Below, piece by piece: positions 48,461 through 55,822 of a stretch of 64,000 nt of DNA. The DNA is taken from NCBI RefSeq assembly GCF_017254915.1, contig NZ_JAFKCT010000001.1:186001-250000 (forward strand). The letters are read 5' to 3'. Position 1 is the stretch's first letter, and each line of letters starts with the position of its first letter. The notes under the pieces are model-generated. The model saw nothing but the letters and a program-made list of their open reading frames with translations, made no database searches and was not told where the DNA came from. The translations under genes and the position numbers were made by a program. The stretch comes from Algoriphagus oliviformis. GTDB taxonomy: Bacteria; Bacteroidota; Bacteroidia; Cytophagales; Cyclobacteriaceae.

Positions 48461-48626
48461 GGCCGATATCATAGCCGGGGTTTTTAACCCTCGACAAATG
48501 TGGATAACCGTAATCCACATCGGCCAAGGACTATTGTGAGAACAAGAGATTCCTTGCCGAGGAGGTATTGGAAATAGCTGGGGAAGTTCAGCATCGATAC
48601 GTATCGGTGGAGAATCAGGACAATGA

Positions 48627-48787
48627 GGAACCTCAATGGTCTCTTTCTCTTCGTCCTTTTGGCTTGACCCAAAAGGTCAAGACGCAAAAAAGCTCCTCCC
48701 GCACCGGGCCAAACGCCGGCCCGCTTTTGCGTCGGCCCACCCGCCTTTCTGAATTGGGATGTGTGTCCGCCAAAGGCCGGGGTTGAG
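48627..48787. repeat. Interspersed repeat A, copy 1
   Basis: Begins GGAACCTCAATGGTCTCTTT, contains the hairpin word CCTTTTGGCTTGACCCAAAAGG (in parts) and ends GTCCGCCAAAGGCC. A second copy lies at 53201-53392. Both copies are followed by a copy of repeat R, so A and R form a composite unit. Confidence 0.8.
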
Positions 48788-48844
48788 ATTGGTACAAAGT
48801 CCAGTCCCGGTAAAAATCATGGGAGAAGCAGGACAACCGGAAAC

Positions 48845-48970
48845 AGCTCCGTAGGAGCGGAATCTTTGTAGCCAGGGGTGCAGCGCAGCGGAAACCCTGG
48901 CAAAAGAGAAATAGTCCATTGACCTCGGCGCAGGGATGTGGCTGGAATCGAAAAGTTGATGCCGAGGTAC
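48845..48970. repeat. Interspersed structured repeat R, copy 1
   Basis: Three helices: GCTCC-GTA-GGAGC (48846-48858), CCAGGG/CCCTGG (48872-48877 with 48895-48900) and CCTCGGC/GCCGAGG (48923-48929 with 48961-48967), joined by conserved single-stranded words (TTTGTAG, AAAAGAGAAATAGTCCATTG). Other copies at 52569, 52892 and 53410. Confidence 0.8.
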
Positions 48971-49018
48971 GTAGAGCAAAGCATCGGCGGATTGTAAATC
49001 CCGACCAGCCTTACCCCA

Positions 49019-49663
49019 TCAAATCTTTCCCAAACAGACCGAATCCGAAAACTCCATGCCAGCCCTAGTTTTGCGATAGAAGGCCACATAATGGTAGAAT
49101 TTGCCCTGCAGTGGGCCAGACCAAGGAAAATGAATGACCAGACTTCCGTTCTTTCTATAGCCCCTTTCAGACACACTCCATTTCCTCTTTGCTTCCGGAT
49201 CGTAGGCCAAATAAAATATCCGATCTCCCTCTCTTCCATTCCCTTCAAAGGAATTGGATCTCCACTCAAGCCGAGCCGTGCTATCCCCTTCCCAATGCAG
49301 TTGACATTCCTCGGGAATCAACAAAAGCCCTGTCGATGTCTGAACCTGTCCAATTTGCAGCACTGGCTCCCCGTTTTCATTGAGTACTGCCTTCTTCACC
49401 GCAATGGAGATCGCCCTGCCCACCCGTTTGGAATTCTCGCCAACAATTCCCGAAAACCCAAATTCGAGCTCATTCCTGATTGGAGCCAAAAATGTGGAGA
49501 CAAGCGCAAAAGCCTTCCGCTGGTAGATTTGTCTGTCTGAGGGCGGTACCGAAATTTTTTCGGGCTTGGATCGAAGACAGACTTTACCATTACGCCGGTA
49601 GATAATGATCTTGCCCAGCTTTCCTGAGACCTTACCTATTAAGTTGTCATTTGAGATTGCCAT
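49019..49663 (-). CDS. DUF6266-like protein (copy 2)
   Basis: A 214-residue protein: MAISNDNLIGKVSGKLGKII, then IYRRNGKVCLRSKPEKISVP. The N-terminal pattern is the same as in the gene at 47439-48188, though the rest is diverged. It has a beta-rich C-terminal part with many Trp/Tyr. No signal peptide. Function unknown. The gene stands upstream of the repeat patch 48190-49018. Confidence 0.62.
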   Translation of the reverse strand: MAISNDNLIGKVSGKLGKIIIYRRNGKVCLRSKPEKISVPPSDRQIYQRKAFALVSTFLAPIRNELEFGFSGIVGENSKRVGRAISIAVKKAVLNENGEPVLQIGQVQTSTGLLLIPEECQLHWEGDSTARLEWRSNSFEGNGREGDRIFYLAYDPEAKRKWSVSERGYRKNGSLVIHFPWSGPLQGKFYHYVAFYRKTRAGMEFSDSVCLGKI

Positions 49664-49734
49664 ATGTATTGGTTTTGGTTATGATTTTCGGTTGAACTCC
49701 GAGCCATCTTCGTCTTTTCCTCGACTCATCCCAG

Positions 49735-49795
49735 AGTCGCAGTCGAAGATGAGTTGAAGATGAGCCCCAGATGAGTCGAAGATGATGCGAAGAAC
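49735..49795. repeat. Short direct repeats GAAGATGAGT
   Basis: The words GTCGAAGATGAG, GTTGAAGATGAG and GTCGAAGATGAT follow each other within 60 bases, upstream of the second DUF6266-like gene. Possibly a word-type repeat of this genome; no function seen. Confidence 0.5.
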
Positions 49796-49848
49796 ATAGG
49801 CCATTGCTTTCCTATAGCATGCTTTGCTCAGGTCCATGCCAACCCGTA

Positions 49849-50043
49849 TCAAATGATATATTGTGTTACATGCTCCAGAGGAATTCCCGAGAACTCGGAG
49901 AATTCTTCTTGGGTAATAAACTGGTGATCTCCCTTTCCATAGAACTTTCTCATTTTTTGGACCAGCGAGTGGGCGTAGCGCTCACTCCGCCCGGTAATGA
50001 TCTGAATGTCCTTGGGGTAAATGACGCAACGTTTTCTGAGCAT
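49849..50043 (-). CDS. Small DNA-binding-like protein
   Basis: A 64-residue basic protein: VIYPKDIQIITGRSERYAHS, then a helix LVQKMRKFYGK and a second helix-turn region EEFSEFSGIPLEHV. It resembles short Bacteroidota proteins with a helix-turn-helix seen in mobile regions. It starts 17 bases after the terpene cyclase stop, so it may be part of that operon. Confidence 0.6.
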   Translation of the reverse strand: MLRKRCVIYPKDIQIITGRSERYAHSLVQKMRKFYGKGDHQFITQEEFSEFSGIPLEHVTQYII

Positions 50044-50059
50044 GATGTCCTCCTTTCAT

Positions 50060-50953
50060 TTAGCAGGATTTCAGATTTCCGTTAACATAGGCCATATACC
50101 TGGAAGTCTCCTCTGTCCAAGCCAGACAGCCACCCAAGAGTAAAAAAAGACGCTCCACCCATAGTTGGCAGGCTTCGGACTTAGAACCGACTTGCTTTGC
50201 AAGTACCATTATCCGTTTTTGGATTGACTTGATCTCCTGGATTGCCCAGGGTTTTACATTCTCACCCAGAGCATTACCCAGAATGATAAGTTCATTGTGA
50301 AAATCTCCAATGGAGAATTCCTTATCGTAGGAGATTACATCGTTGGACAGGCAAATAAATCGGGCGACATTATCTTCCAGCAAATCAGCCTCACAGCAAT
50401 CAGGGTGGTCTTCGGATCTGAGTAGGTGGATCGCCAGATAAACTCCCGAACTCGAGGGTCTGTGCATTCGGTAGTCCTCCAGTCGAGGCATTTGGTCATT
50501 GGATTTATTATCCACTTCCCATTGTAGCCCTGAAAGATATTGCCCCCAAGCCTCCATCCACTCCGAACGCCAAATTTCACTTGAAACTCCGTTTCCCAAC
50601 GATTTATGGGACTGTAGTAGGGCTTTTCCGAGAGGAGTTAATCTAGGATGCTCGGTTATGGCAATGCTGTTTTTCAGTCCTTTCAAAAATGGCGAAGAAT
50701 CGGATTCCGGAAAGGTGTCAAGTAAGTCATCCAAAAGAAACAGGCATAGGAAAAATCGCATGATCAGCTCCAATTTATCGGAGCTTTCCTCTGGGAATAG
50801 ATACCCTGCAAACCAATTGACCTTTTGGATTCGGCATCGTTCCAATTCAGAAGGACTTTCAAACAAACCTACCTTCCATGCCCACCGGAGGATTTTGACA
50901 TTCAGGATTGGGGTATGGCTATTCAGTGCGGAAGGGAAAATCAGGTTAGTCAT
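50060..50953 (-). CDS. Class I terpene cyclase
   Basis: A 297-residue protein from ATG 50953 (the frame is open 19 codons further). It carries the bacterial terpene synthase signatures: DDLLD at residues 75-79 (first Mg site, DDxxD), NDVISYDKE at 204-212 (perfect NDxxSxxKE second Mg site), an Arg about 40 residues before that (YRMHRP) as the diphosphate sensor, and an Arg-Tyr pair at 285-286. The order and spacing are right for a mono- or sesquiterpene cyclase acting on geranyl or farnesyl diphosphate. The product cannot be read from the sequence. The start overlaps the stop of the upstream Crp/Fnr-type regulator by 8 bases. Confidence 0.87.
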   Translation of the reverse strand: MTNLIFPSALNSHTPILNVKILRWAWKVGLFESPSELERCRIQKVNWFAGYLFPEESSDKLELIMRFFLCLFLLDDLLDTFPESDSSPFLKGLKNSIAITEHPRLTPLGKALLQSHKSLGNGVSSEIWRSEWMEAWGQYLSGLQWEVDNKSNDQMPRLEDYRMHRPSSSGVYLAIHLLRSEDHPDCCEADLLEDNVARFICLSNDVISYDKEFSIGDFHNELIILGNALGENVKPWAIQEIKSIQKRIMVLAKQVGSKSEACQLWVERLFLLLGGCLAWTEETSRYMAYVNGNLKSC

Positions 50954-51539
50954 GGCTCTTGCTTTTGAGGTCATGCTTCCACCGCTCCACCGTTCTGGTT
51001 GAAACTCCAAAAAAGGAGCCTAAATCCGAATTGGTTATTTCACGTTCCAGACCAAAAAATTCCTTCATCAGGATCGCATACCCATTCTCAAGTCCCAGTT
51101 TGGCGATGGCATGGACTCTACTGTTTCTTTCGGTAATTCTATGTGCCACTCGGTGTGCAAGGAGTAAAAATCGGGAATGTTGTGCCAAAAGTTTGGACTC
51201 CGCATATGAAGGGAATTCCAGAAAAATAACGTCTGAAATAGTTCTTAAAACCGTGGAGCTGGCGATACCCGTTCGAAAGGAAACTTCGTCAAAAACAGTG
51301 TCCGAAGGTTTGAAGATTGAAAATAGCTCGATTTTTTCTCCATTTGAATTGAAAGAACCGATAAATCCTTCGCAGAGGTACCTGCTGACGACATCCGCCT
51401 TTCCATACTCCTTGATTACCGTTCCTCTTTTCAGGGCAACCTGTTTCAGGTATGGAATGACTATCTCATACGCTTCTCGGGGTAGTTTGAGGAGCTGATC
51501 GTAATCCGAGATCAATTGGGAAATGAATTTTTGTTCCAT
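50946..51539 (-). CDS. Crp/Fnr-family transcriptional regulator
   Basis: A 197-residue protein: an N-terminal cyclic nucleotide-binding-type barrel (LKRGTVIKEYGKADVVSRYL, then IELFSIFKPSDTVFDEVSF) and a C-terminal winged helix (NSDLGSFFGVSTRTVERWKH). The ligand-binding Arg motif of true CAP is not obvious, so the effector is uncertain. It overlaps the terpene cyclase gene by 8 bases and must be co-translated with it, so it probably controls this operon. An inverted repeat lies upstream of its start. Confidence 0.85.
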   Translation of the reverse strand: MEQKFISQLISDYDQLLKLPREAYEIVIPYLKQVALKRGTVIKEYGKADVVSRYLCEGFIGSFNSNGEKIELFSIFKPSDTVFDEVSFRTGIASSTVLRTISDVIFLEFPSYAESKLLAQHSRFLLLAHRVAHRITERNSRVHAIAKLGLENGYAILMKEFFGLEREITNSDLGSFFGVSTRTVERWKHDLKSKSHD

Positions 51540-51691
51540 GGCATTTACTTATTTAAAAAAAAATCCAAGGTTCAGGGTGAGAAAACTGGCTATACTGACG
51601 TTCAAACTAAAAACGCAATGTTAATCTAATGTTAAGAAATTGACTTCTCAAAATTTAGGTCACGATTTTTAATGGCTTAAGTCAAAAAACC

Positions 51692-51739
51692 GTCAATTGT
51701 CGGATTATTTAAGTCAACTGGGCATTCCCGACAATTGAC
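51692..51739. promoter_or_regulatory. Inverted repeat, possible operator of the regulator/terpene cyclase operon
   Basis: GTCAATTGTCGG (51692-51703) and CCGACAATTGAC (51728-51739) are perfect inverted copies 24 bases apart; the direct word TTAAGTCAA also occurs twice (near 51678 and 51709). The site lies 150-200 bases upstream of the regulator start and about 260 bases before the MauE/DoxX-like gene on the other strand, so it could serve either. Confidence 0.5.
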
Positions 51740-51819
51740 ATAGTCAAAATTCAAAGTGGGGTTTAATTTCAGATACTTCTATCTGGAACCTCCGATGAAA
51801 AAACAAGCCCTTCCTTACT

Positions 51820-51962
51820 TATTCTCCTCTGGCCTACACCGGACCGGACAAAACGATCCGGTTTGGGGAAAGTCGGAAGTGGCCTACCTCACCCCGCCCC
51901 TTCCCGATATCGCTGCGCTCATCGGGACAGGCTTCCTCGAGGAGAGGGAGTCCATTGGGTAG
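51820..51962. repeat. GC-rich hairpin repeat
   Basis: Contains CCCGAT/ATCGGG around ATCGCTGCGCTC (near 51900-51925) and a CCTCGAGGAGAGG hairpin. A 68-codon frame runs through it but looks like translated repeat. Nothing else is seen between the operator region and the gene at 51996. Confidence 0.4.
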
Positions 51963-51995
51963 AGCGTCCGAGTTTTGGATTTCAAAGAACATGAA

Positions 51996-52406
51996 ATGGA
52001 AAAGACACTCTCATCCTTTCTGATCCTTTTGTGGACCTATACAGGACTGGAAAAGCTCGTCAATTTTCAATCCAGCAGGAAGGCATTTCACAACCAGACG
52101 TTTCCGCCGGAATTGGCGGATGCCTTGAGCTACCTAGTGCCTGGAGTTGAGTTGCTGATTGCCCTGCTCCTACTCATTTCAGCGACCAGATGGTGGGGAT
52201 ATCTAGCCAGCATTCTTTTGATGTCAGTGTTCACCACTTATGTCGGGCTGATCTGGGTGGGAGCTTTTCCTAGGGTGCCCTGCAACTGCGCGGGGATTTT
52301 GGAAAGTCTGGGATGGGCGGAGCATTTCTGGATGAATCTGGGCTTGATTGGGATGGCAGTAGTTGGGATATGGATGGAAGGCAGAAAGATGAAGTATGAA
52401 AGCTAA
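51996..52406 (+). CDS. MauE/DoxX-like membrane protein
   Basis: A 136-residue protein from ATG 51996 with four transmembrane helices (SFLILLWTYTGLEKLVNF, VELLIALLLLISATRW, ILLMSVFTTYVGLIWVG, NLGLIGMAVVGIWM) and the motif FPRVPCNCAGILESLGW, like the Cys motif of MauE-type proteins that handle redox of secreted partners. It stands alone, divergent from the terpene operon. The substrate is unknown. Confidence 0.7.
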   Translation: MEKTLSSFLILLWTYTGLEKLVNFQSSRKAFHNQTFPPELADALSYLVPGVELLIALLLLISATRWWGYLASILLMSVFTTYVGLIWVGAFPRVPCNCAGILESLGWAEHFWMNLGLIGMAVVGIWMEGRKMKYES

Positions 52407-52568
52407 TGCTTCGACCGGCTCAGCACGAGTGTAGGATGTCCGGTGTCCGATGTCCGGTGTTGGAAATTGGATGGTTCGGCTTCGCTCACCACGGGTGTTG
52501 GAGGTGGGTCGATTGGTAAATAGTCCAACTCCCATAAAAATTGGGGGAGAAACAGGACAGCGGGAAAC

Positions 52569-52707
52569 AGCTCCGTAGGAGCGACAGCTTTGTAGCCGGG
52601 TATGGAATCCTGAGGCACGAAAGATGGAATGCCCGGTATAAAAGGATAAAAGCCGTTGACCTCGGCGCAGGAATAGTTTGGGAATCGGGAAGCCGATGCC
52701 GAGGTAC
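52569..52707. repeat. Structured repeat R, copy 2
   Basis: GCTCC-GTA-GGAGC (52570-52582); second helix CCGGGTAT/ATGCCCGG (52596-52603 with 52629-52636); third helix CCTCGGC/GCCGAGG (52660-52666 with 52698-52704). The second helix has a different sequence from copy 1 but pairs equally well. Followed by a partial copy to about 52860. Confidence 0.8.
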
Positions 52708-52891
52708 GGAGACGGGAGATTGGTACGAAGTCCGGCCCGATAAAAATCGTGGGAGAAGCAGGACAGCGGGAAGCAGTTCGACTCCCTACGGGGTCGGGAT
52801 TTAGTTTCCTTGGGAATTGCCACGGGTTTCACCCGTGGTAATTGAGAAGTTTGACCCCTTCGGGATCTGGTGAAGCAGGACAACTGGAAAA

Positions 52892-53040
52892 AGCTCCGTA
52901 GGAGCGGAATCCTTGTAGCGCCGCCACGGCGGGCAGGCAGGGGTGCAGCGCAGCGGAACCCCTGGCATAAAAGAGAAATAATCCATTGCCTCCGGCGCAG
53001 GAAACATGGTGACAGCGGAAGAAAAAATGCCGGAGGACTG
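52892..53040. repeat. Structured repeat R, copy 3
   Basis: GCTCC-GTA-GGAGC (52893-52905); second helix CAGGGGT/ACCCCTG (52938-52944 with 52958-52964); third helix CCTCCGGC/GCCGGAGG (52989-52996 with 53029-53036). A small GC hairpin (CCGCC AC GGCGG) is inserted before the second helix. Confidence 0.8.
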
Positions 53041-53200
53041 AGCGGTTCAATGGTATGTAGGGACCCGCCTATCGGCGAGGCAGGCACTGACCACGAATGA
53101 GGTTGGGAAGCAGACGGAAAATGGCGAGGTACCGAGATGGTGGTTGGAGGCTAGATGGTCGGCTTGTTGAGAAGCAGCACGAGGCTTTGGTGAAGCCTCA

Positions 53201-53392
53201 GGAACCTCAATGGTCTCTTTCTCTTCGTCCTTTTGGCTTGACCCAAAAGGACCAAAAGGTCAAGACGTGGCAAAGCTCCAACCGCACAAAGCCGGACGCC
53301 GGCCCGCTTCCTCCTGCGGCGGACAGGTCCACGTCGGCCCAACGCGCCTATCCGAATTGGGATTTGTGTCCGCCAAAGGCCTGGGGCTTGGA
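53201..53392. repeat. Interspersed repeat A, copy 2
   Basis: Shares with copy 1 (48627-48787) the start GGAACCTCAATGGTCTCTTT, the CCTTTTGGCTTGACC hairpin word, GCCGGCCCGCTT and the end GTCCGCCAAAGGCC, with small insertions (for example CCTCCTGCGGCGGACAGG). It is followed directly by repeat R copy 4. Confidence 0.8.
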
Positions 53393-53409
53393 GTCTGACC
53401 CCAAAGGGG

Positions 53410-53540
53410 TCCAACCATGAATAGCCGTGGGTGAGGCCTGAGGTACGAAGGCTGTAACCCACGGTAAAAAAGACAAAAATGCCATTGACCTCCGGCGCAG
53501 GAAACATGGTGACAGTAGAAGAAAAAATGCCGGAGGACGG
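53410..53540. repeat. Structured repeat R, copy 4
   Basis: Lacks the first hairpin. Second helix CCGTGGGT/ACCCACGG (53425-53432 with 53457-53464); third helix CCTCCGGC/GCCGGAGG (53489-53496 with 53529-53536). The linker AAAAAAGACAAAAATGCCATTG is the expected conserved word (in parts). Downstream GACCCGCCTAGCGGCGAGG is shared with copy 3. Confidence 0.78.
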
Positions 53541-53613
53541 AGCGGTGACGCCAAATGGTCCGATGGTCCGTGGGGACCCGCCTAGCGGCGAGGAGGGCAC
53601 TGACCACGCGATG

Positions 53614-53643
53614 TAAAAAAAGCCCAAGAGGGACTCTTGGGCC
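53614..53643 (-). terminator. Orphan terminator facing the repeat array
   Basis: Perfect 9-bp stem GCCCAAGAG/CTCTTGGGC (53622-53630 with 53634-53642) with an A run on its left, thus active on the minus strand. No convincing minus-strand gene lies just upstream of it. Confidence 0.7.
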
Positions 53644-53744
53644 TTGAGGTGATAGGGCTTTAAGGGAGATTCTCAACTTCTCATATAGAAATATAACTAA
53701 TGGCCGATAGAACATCAATAGATCCTTAGTGAAAACATCAAAAA

Positions 53745-53800
53745 AATGGAGCGGGGCGGGCCTGTGCTGACTGCTGGCCCGGCTCCCGCTCCGCAGCTCG
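53745..53800. other. GC-rich hairpin in a long gene-free leader
   Basis: GGAGCGGGGCGGGCC and GGCCCGGCTCCCGCTCC pair imperfectly around TGTGCTGACTGCT. It lies ~250 bases upstream of the small secreted peptide gene. Role unknown. Confidence 0.4.
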
Positions 53801-54044
53801 TTTAGATGTTAAGGCTCAGGCTGCACTTCTACCGGCTCAGTAACCACAATCGCTCTCGCCTCTCAGCGATGAAGCTTTGTGGGCATTTCAATATTTAACA
53901 ACAAGGAATCCATTTCTCTCGATGGCTGGAGTGAGAGACCAACCAATACTGATGGAATCCTCCAGGGCGATGCCGAAAACCCTTTTTAGAGTAGGCGATT
54001 GAAGCAAACGGTTTGTCCCTTTTTGATGGGTTAAAAAAGGGTCG

Positions 54045-54323
54045 ATGATTATGAACACACTAATGAAACGATTACCGCTGCTGGCCTTTGTGCTGGCGGC
54101 GTTTGCAGCTGTGGCTTTCACCAGCCCGAAAACCGGGGAATATGCCCAGGATCCAGACAACCCAAGCATCTGGTACGATCTTTCCGAGGTTGATCCAGGT
54201 CCTGAAACCTATGAGTGCAACAATACCGGAAACTGTCTCAGAGACGCACCCTCAACGTCGGGTAACGTCATTGCAAACGGGATGTTTGTCAAGCATTCCG
54301 ATGAATTGCCGGTAGTTCCCTAA
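54045..54323 (+). CDS. Small secreted peptide (DUF6520-like)
   Basis: A 92-residue protein with a signal peptide (LMKRLPLLAFVLAAFAAVAF), then a short mature part with two Cys (TYECNNTGNCLRD) ending in VVP. This layout resembles the short peptides I know as DUF6520, which often lie beside SusC/SusD and thioredoxin-like genes in Bacteroidota. It is convergent with susD here, sharing one terminator. Start could also be ATG 54051 or 54063. Confidence 0.65.
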   Translation: MIMNTLMKRLPLLAFVLAAFAAVAFTSPKTGEYAQDPDNPSIWYDLSEVDPGPETYECNNTGNCLRDAPSTSGNVIANGMFVKHSDELPVVP

Positions 54324-54346
54324 GCGTTGTTGAATCCCTTTATCAA

Positions 54347-54379
54347 ACAGCCTCCCGCGCGTGCGGTAGGCTGTTTTTG
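54347..54379. terminator. Terminator between the peptide gene and susD
   Basis: ACAGCCT (54347-54353) pairs with AGGCTGT (54368-54374), with inner CCGC/GCGG, followed by TTTTTG. Reads for the plus-strand gene and possibly for susD from the other side. Confidence 0.8.
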
Positions 54380-54389
54380 TTAAAATCTT

Positions 54390-55745
54390 TCATCTTGGGT
54401 TTTGCTGCAGCCCATTCAGGACGATTTCTTCCTGCGGTATGGGAAAAACATACCTGGCAGATCCGGGAAGCAGGACGTATTCGTTTCCCCGTAGGCTTCT
54501 TTTCAAGGTTTTCGCAAAAGAGGGATCCGTATTCAACCTGCGTAAATCGGACCATCTCCTTCCGCGGAATACCAGCTCTTTCCTCCGCTCCTCCATGATT
54601 TTTGCCAACAACTCCTGTTGGCTCAAAGTGGTGACCGGCTCAAATGAACCGGGGGAAAACCGGGTTTCCAGCAAGCCGTTCAGGAACTCCAATCCCTCGT
54701 CGAGCCGGTTTAGGCGAACCGCACACTCGGCAAGGATCAGGTAGATCTCATCAAGCGCTATCCCGCTAAACAGATTGTTGTCCCCGGCATAGCTACCCCT
54801 GAAATTATATCCACCTGCACCTGAATACCGGTAGTATAGCGACTTCCTGTAGTCACCGCTTTCATATGAGGAGATCAACGCAGAATCCACAAAAGTCAGA
54901 TTACTGGAATGGAATGCCTGCAAAGTCATCGTGGTATGGTAGATGACCTCCTGGTTGAACTGCTCAAAGGGAAAGGCACCAAGGCTGTCGACTTGCGAGT
55001 AGTCCATCAGGGCAAGCCCATTTTCCAAAACTTTCGAGGCACTTTGGTAGGCCTCCCCAAAATCACCCAGAACCAAATTGACCCTTGCCTGCATTCCGTA
55101 GGCAGCGGCTTGGGTGGGTCGTGTCGGAAAGAGGGAGGTAGAAGGCAATAGGGCCACCGCCTTTTCCAAATCATCCAATATCTGGTCAAAGCACTCTTTT
55201 GCAGTAGACCGTTTACGCGCTTCGGTGATTATTGGACGGGTGCGGATCACCACGCCCAGGCCGTCTCCGCTATCCCTGAAATAGGGTGCCGCAAACAGTT
55301 GCATCATGTCAAACAAAGCCCTCGCCCTCAAAAAGTAGGCGGTTCCCTTCACTTCGTTCAGTTCCGCCTCCTCACCTGGGGCGCCTAGGCGGATCTTGTC
55401 CGCCAGATCCAAGACCACGTTTGCATAAAAGATCTGCCGGTAGGCTGTCTCCCAGTCCGCGGATTTTGGCCCCTCAAAAACAACCTCGTTCCACAGGTAG
55501 GCATTTTCGGTTTCCACCGAATTGTATCCCGCCAGGCCTTCCTCGGTGGTCCATACATCGTCGGTACCGGCAAGCTGCAGTCCCGGGGAATTGTTCATCC
55601 GGAAAGACTGGTTGTCCATCAGTCCACGCAGGTCCTGGACCGTGTTGGGGACTACCAGGTCTTTACTGGGTTTCTCATCCAGAAATCCGCTGCATCCCCA
55701 GCAGGATATCAGGGTTGTAGTCAGAAAATATCTAAAGTATTTCAT
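54390..55745 (-). CDS. SusD/RagB-family outer-membrane lipoprotein
   Basis: A 451-residue lipoprotein (MKYFRYFLTTTLISCWGCSG, lipidated Cys 18) with typical SusD parts: FLDEKPSKDLVVPNTVQDLR at the N-terminus, TPR-like helices (TAYFLRARALFDMMQLFAAP) and the end RRKELVFRGRRWSDLRRLN. SusD proteins cap a SusC channel and bind its nutrient. It follows susC by 77 bases. The ligand is unknown; no carbohydrate enzymes are nearby. Confidence 0.93.
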   Translation of the reverse strand: MKYFRYFLTTTLISCWGCSGFLDEKPSKDLVVPNTVQDLRGLMDNQSFRMNNSPGLQLAGTDDVWTTEEGLAGYNSVETENAYLWNEVVFEGPKSADWETAYRQIFYANVVLDLADKIRLGAPGEEAELNEVKGTAYFLRARALFDMMQLFAAPYFRDSGDGLGVVIRTRPIITEARKRSTAKECFDQILDDLEKAVALLPSTSLFPTRPTQAAAYGMQARVNLVLGDFGEAYQSASKVLENGLALMDYSQVDSLGAFPFEQFNQEVIYHTTMTLQAFHSSNLTFVDSALISSYESGDYRKSLYYRYSGAGGYNFRGSYAGDNNLFSGIALDEIYLILAECAVRLNRLDEGLEFLNGLLETRFSPGSFEPVTTLSQQELLAKIMEERRKELVFRGRRWSDLRRLNTDPSFAKTLKRSLRGNEYVLLPGSARYVFPIPQEEIVLNGLQQNPR

Positions 55746-55822
55746 AGTAGGGTTGGTTTTTGAAGACTGGACCCGTCAGAGCCGGGGCCGACTTCGGTTG
55801 TATAAACATCCAAACTTCATCG

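Noticed and set aside
48633..49269. Minus-strand frames in the repeats with a recurring SYGAVSGCPASP-type peptide; also at 52224-53087
   Set aside because: The similarity follows from the nucleotide repeat itself. The frames overlap in several registers, lack starts with context, and the helix covariation points to structure rather than coding.
46470..49663. Intact prophage
   Set aside because: No integrase, terminase, capsid, portal or tail gene is present, only DUF-type and small membrane genes.
51756..51962. 68-codon frame before the MauE/DoxX-like gene
   Set aside because: Most of it translates a GC-rich hairpin repeat (TPPLPDIAALIGTG); no domain or conserved pattern.
52407..53640. CRISPR array
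   Set aside because: The repeats are long, imperfect and unevenly spaced, with internal hairpins and no uniform spacers; no cas genes nearby.
53745..53880. tRNA or tmRNA-like gene in the GC-rich leader
   Set aside because: The long hairpin has no cloverleaf arms or CCA-type end.
53888..54169. 93-codon frame antisense to the small secreted peptide
   Set aside because: It is opposite a gene with a clear signal peptide and shows no features.
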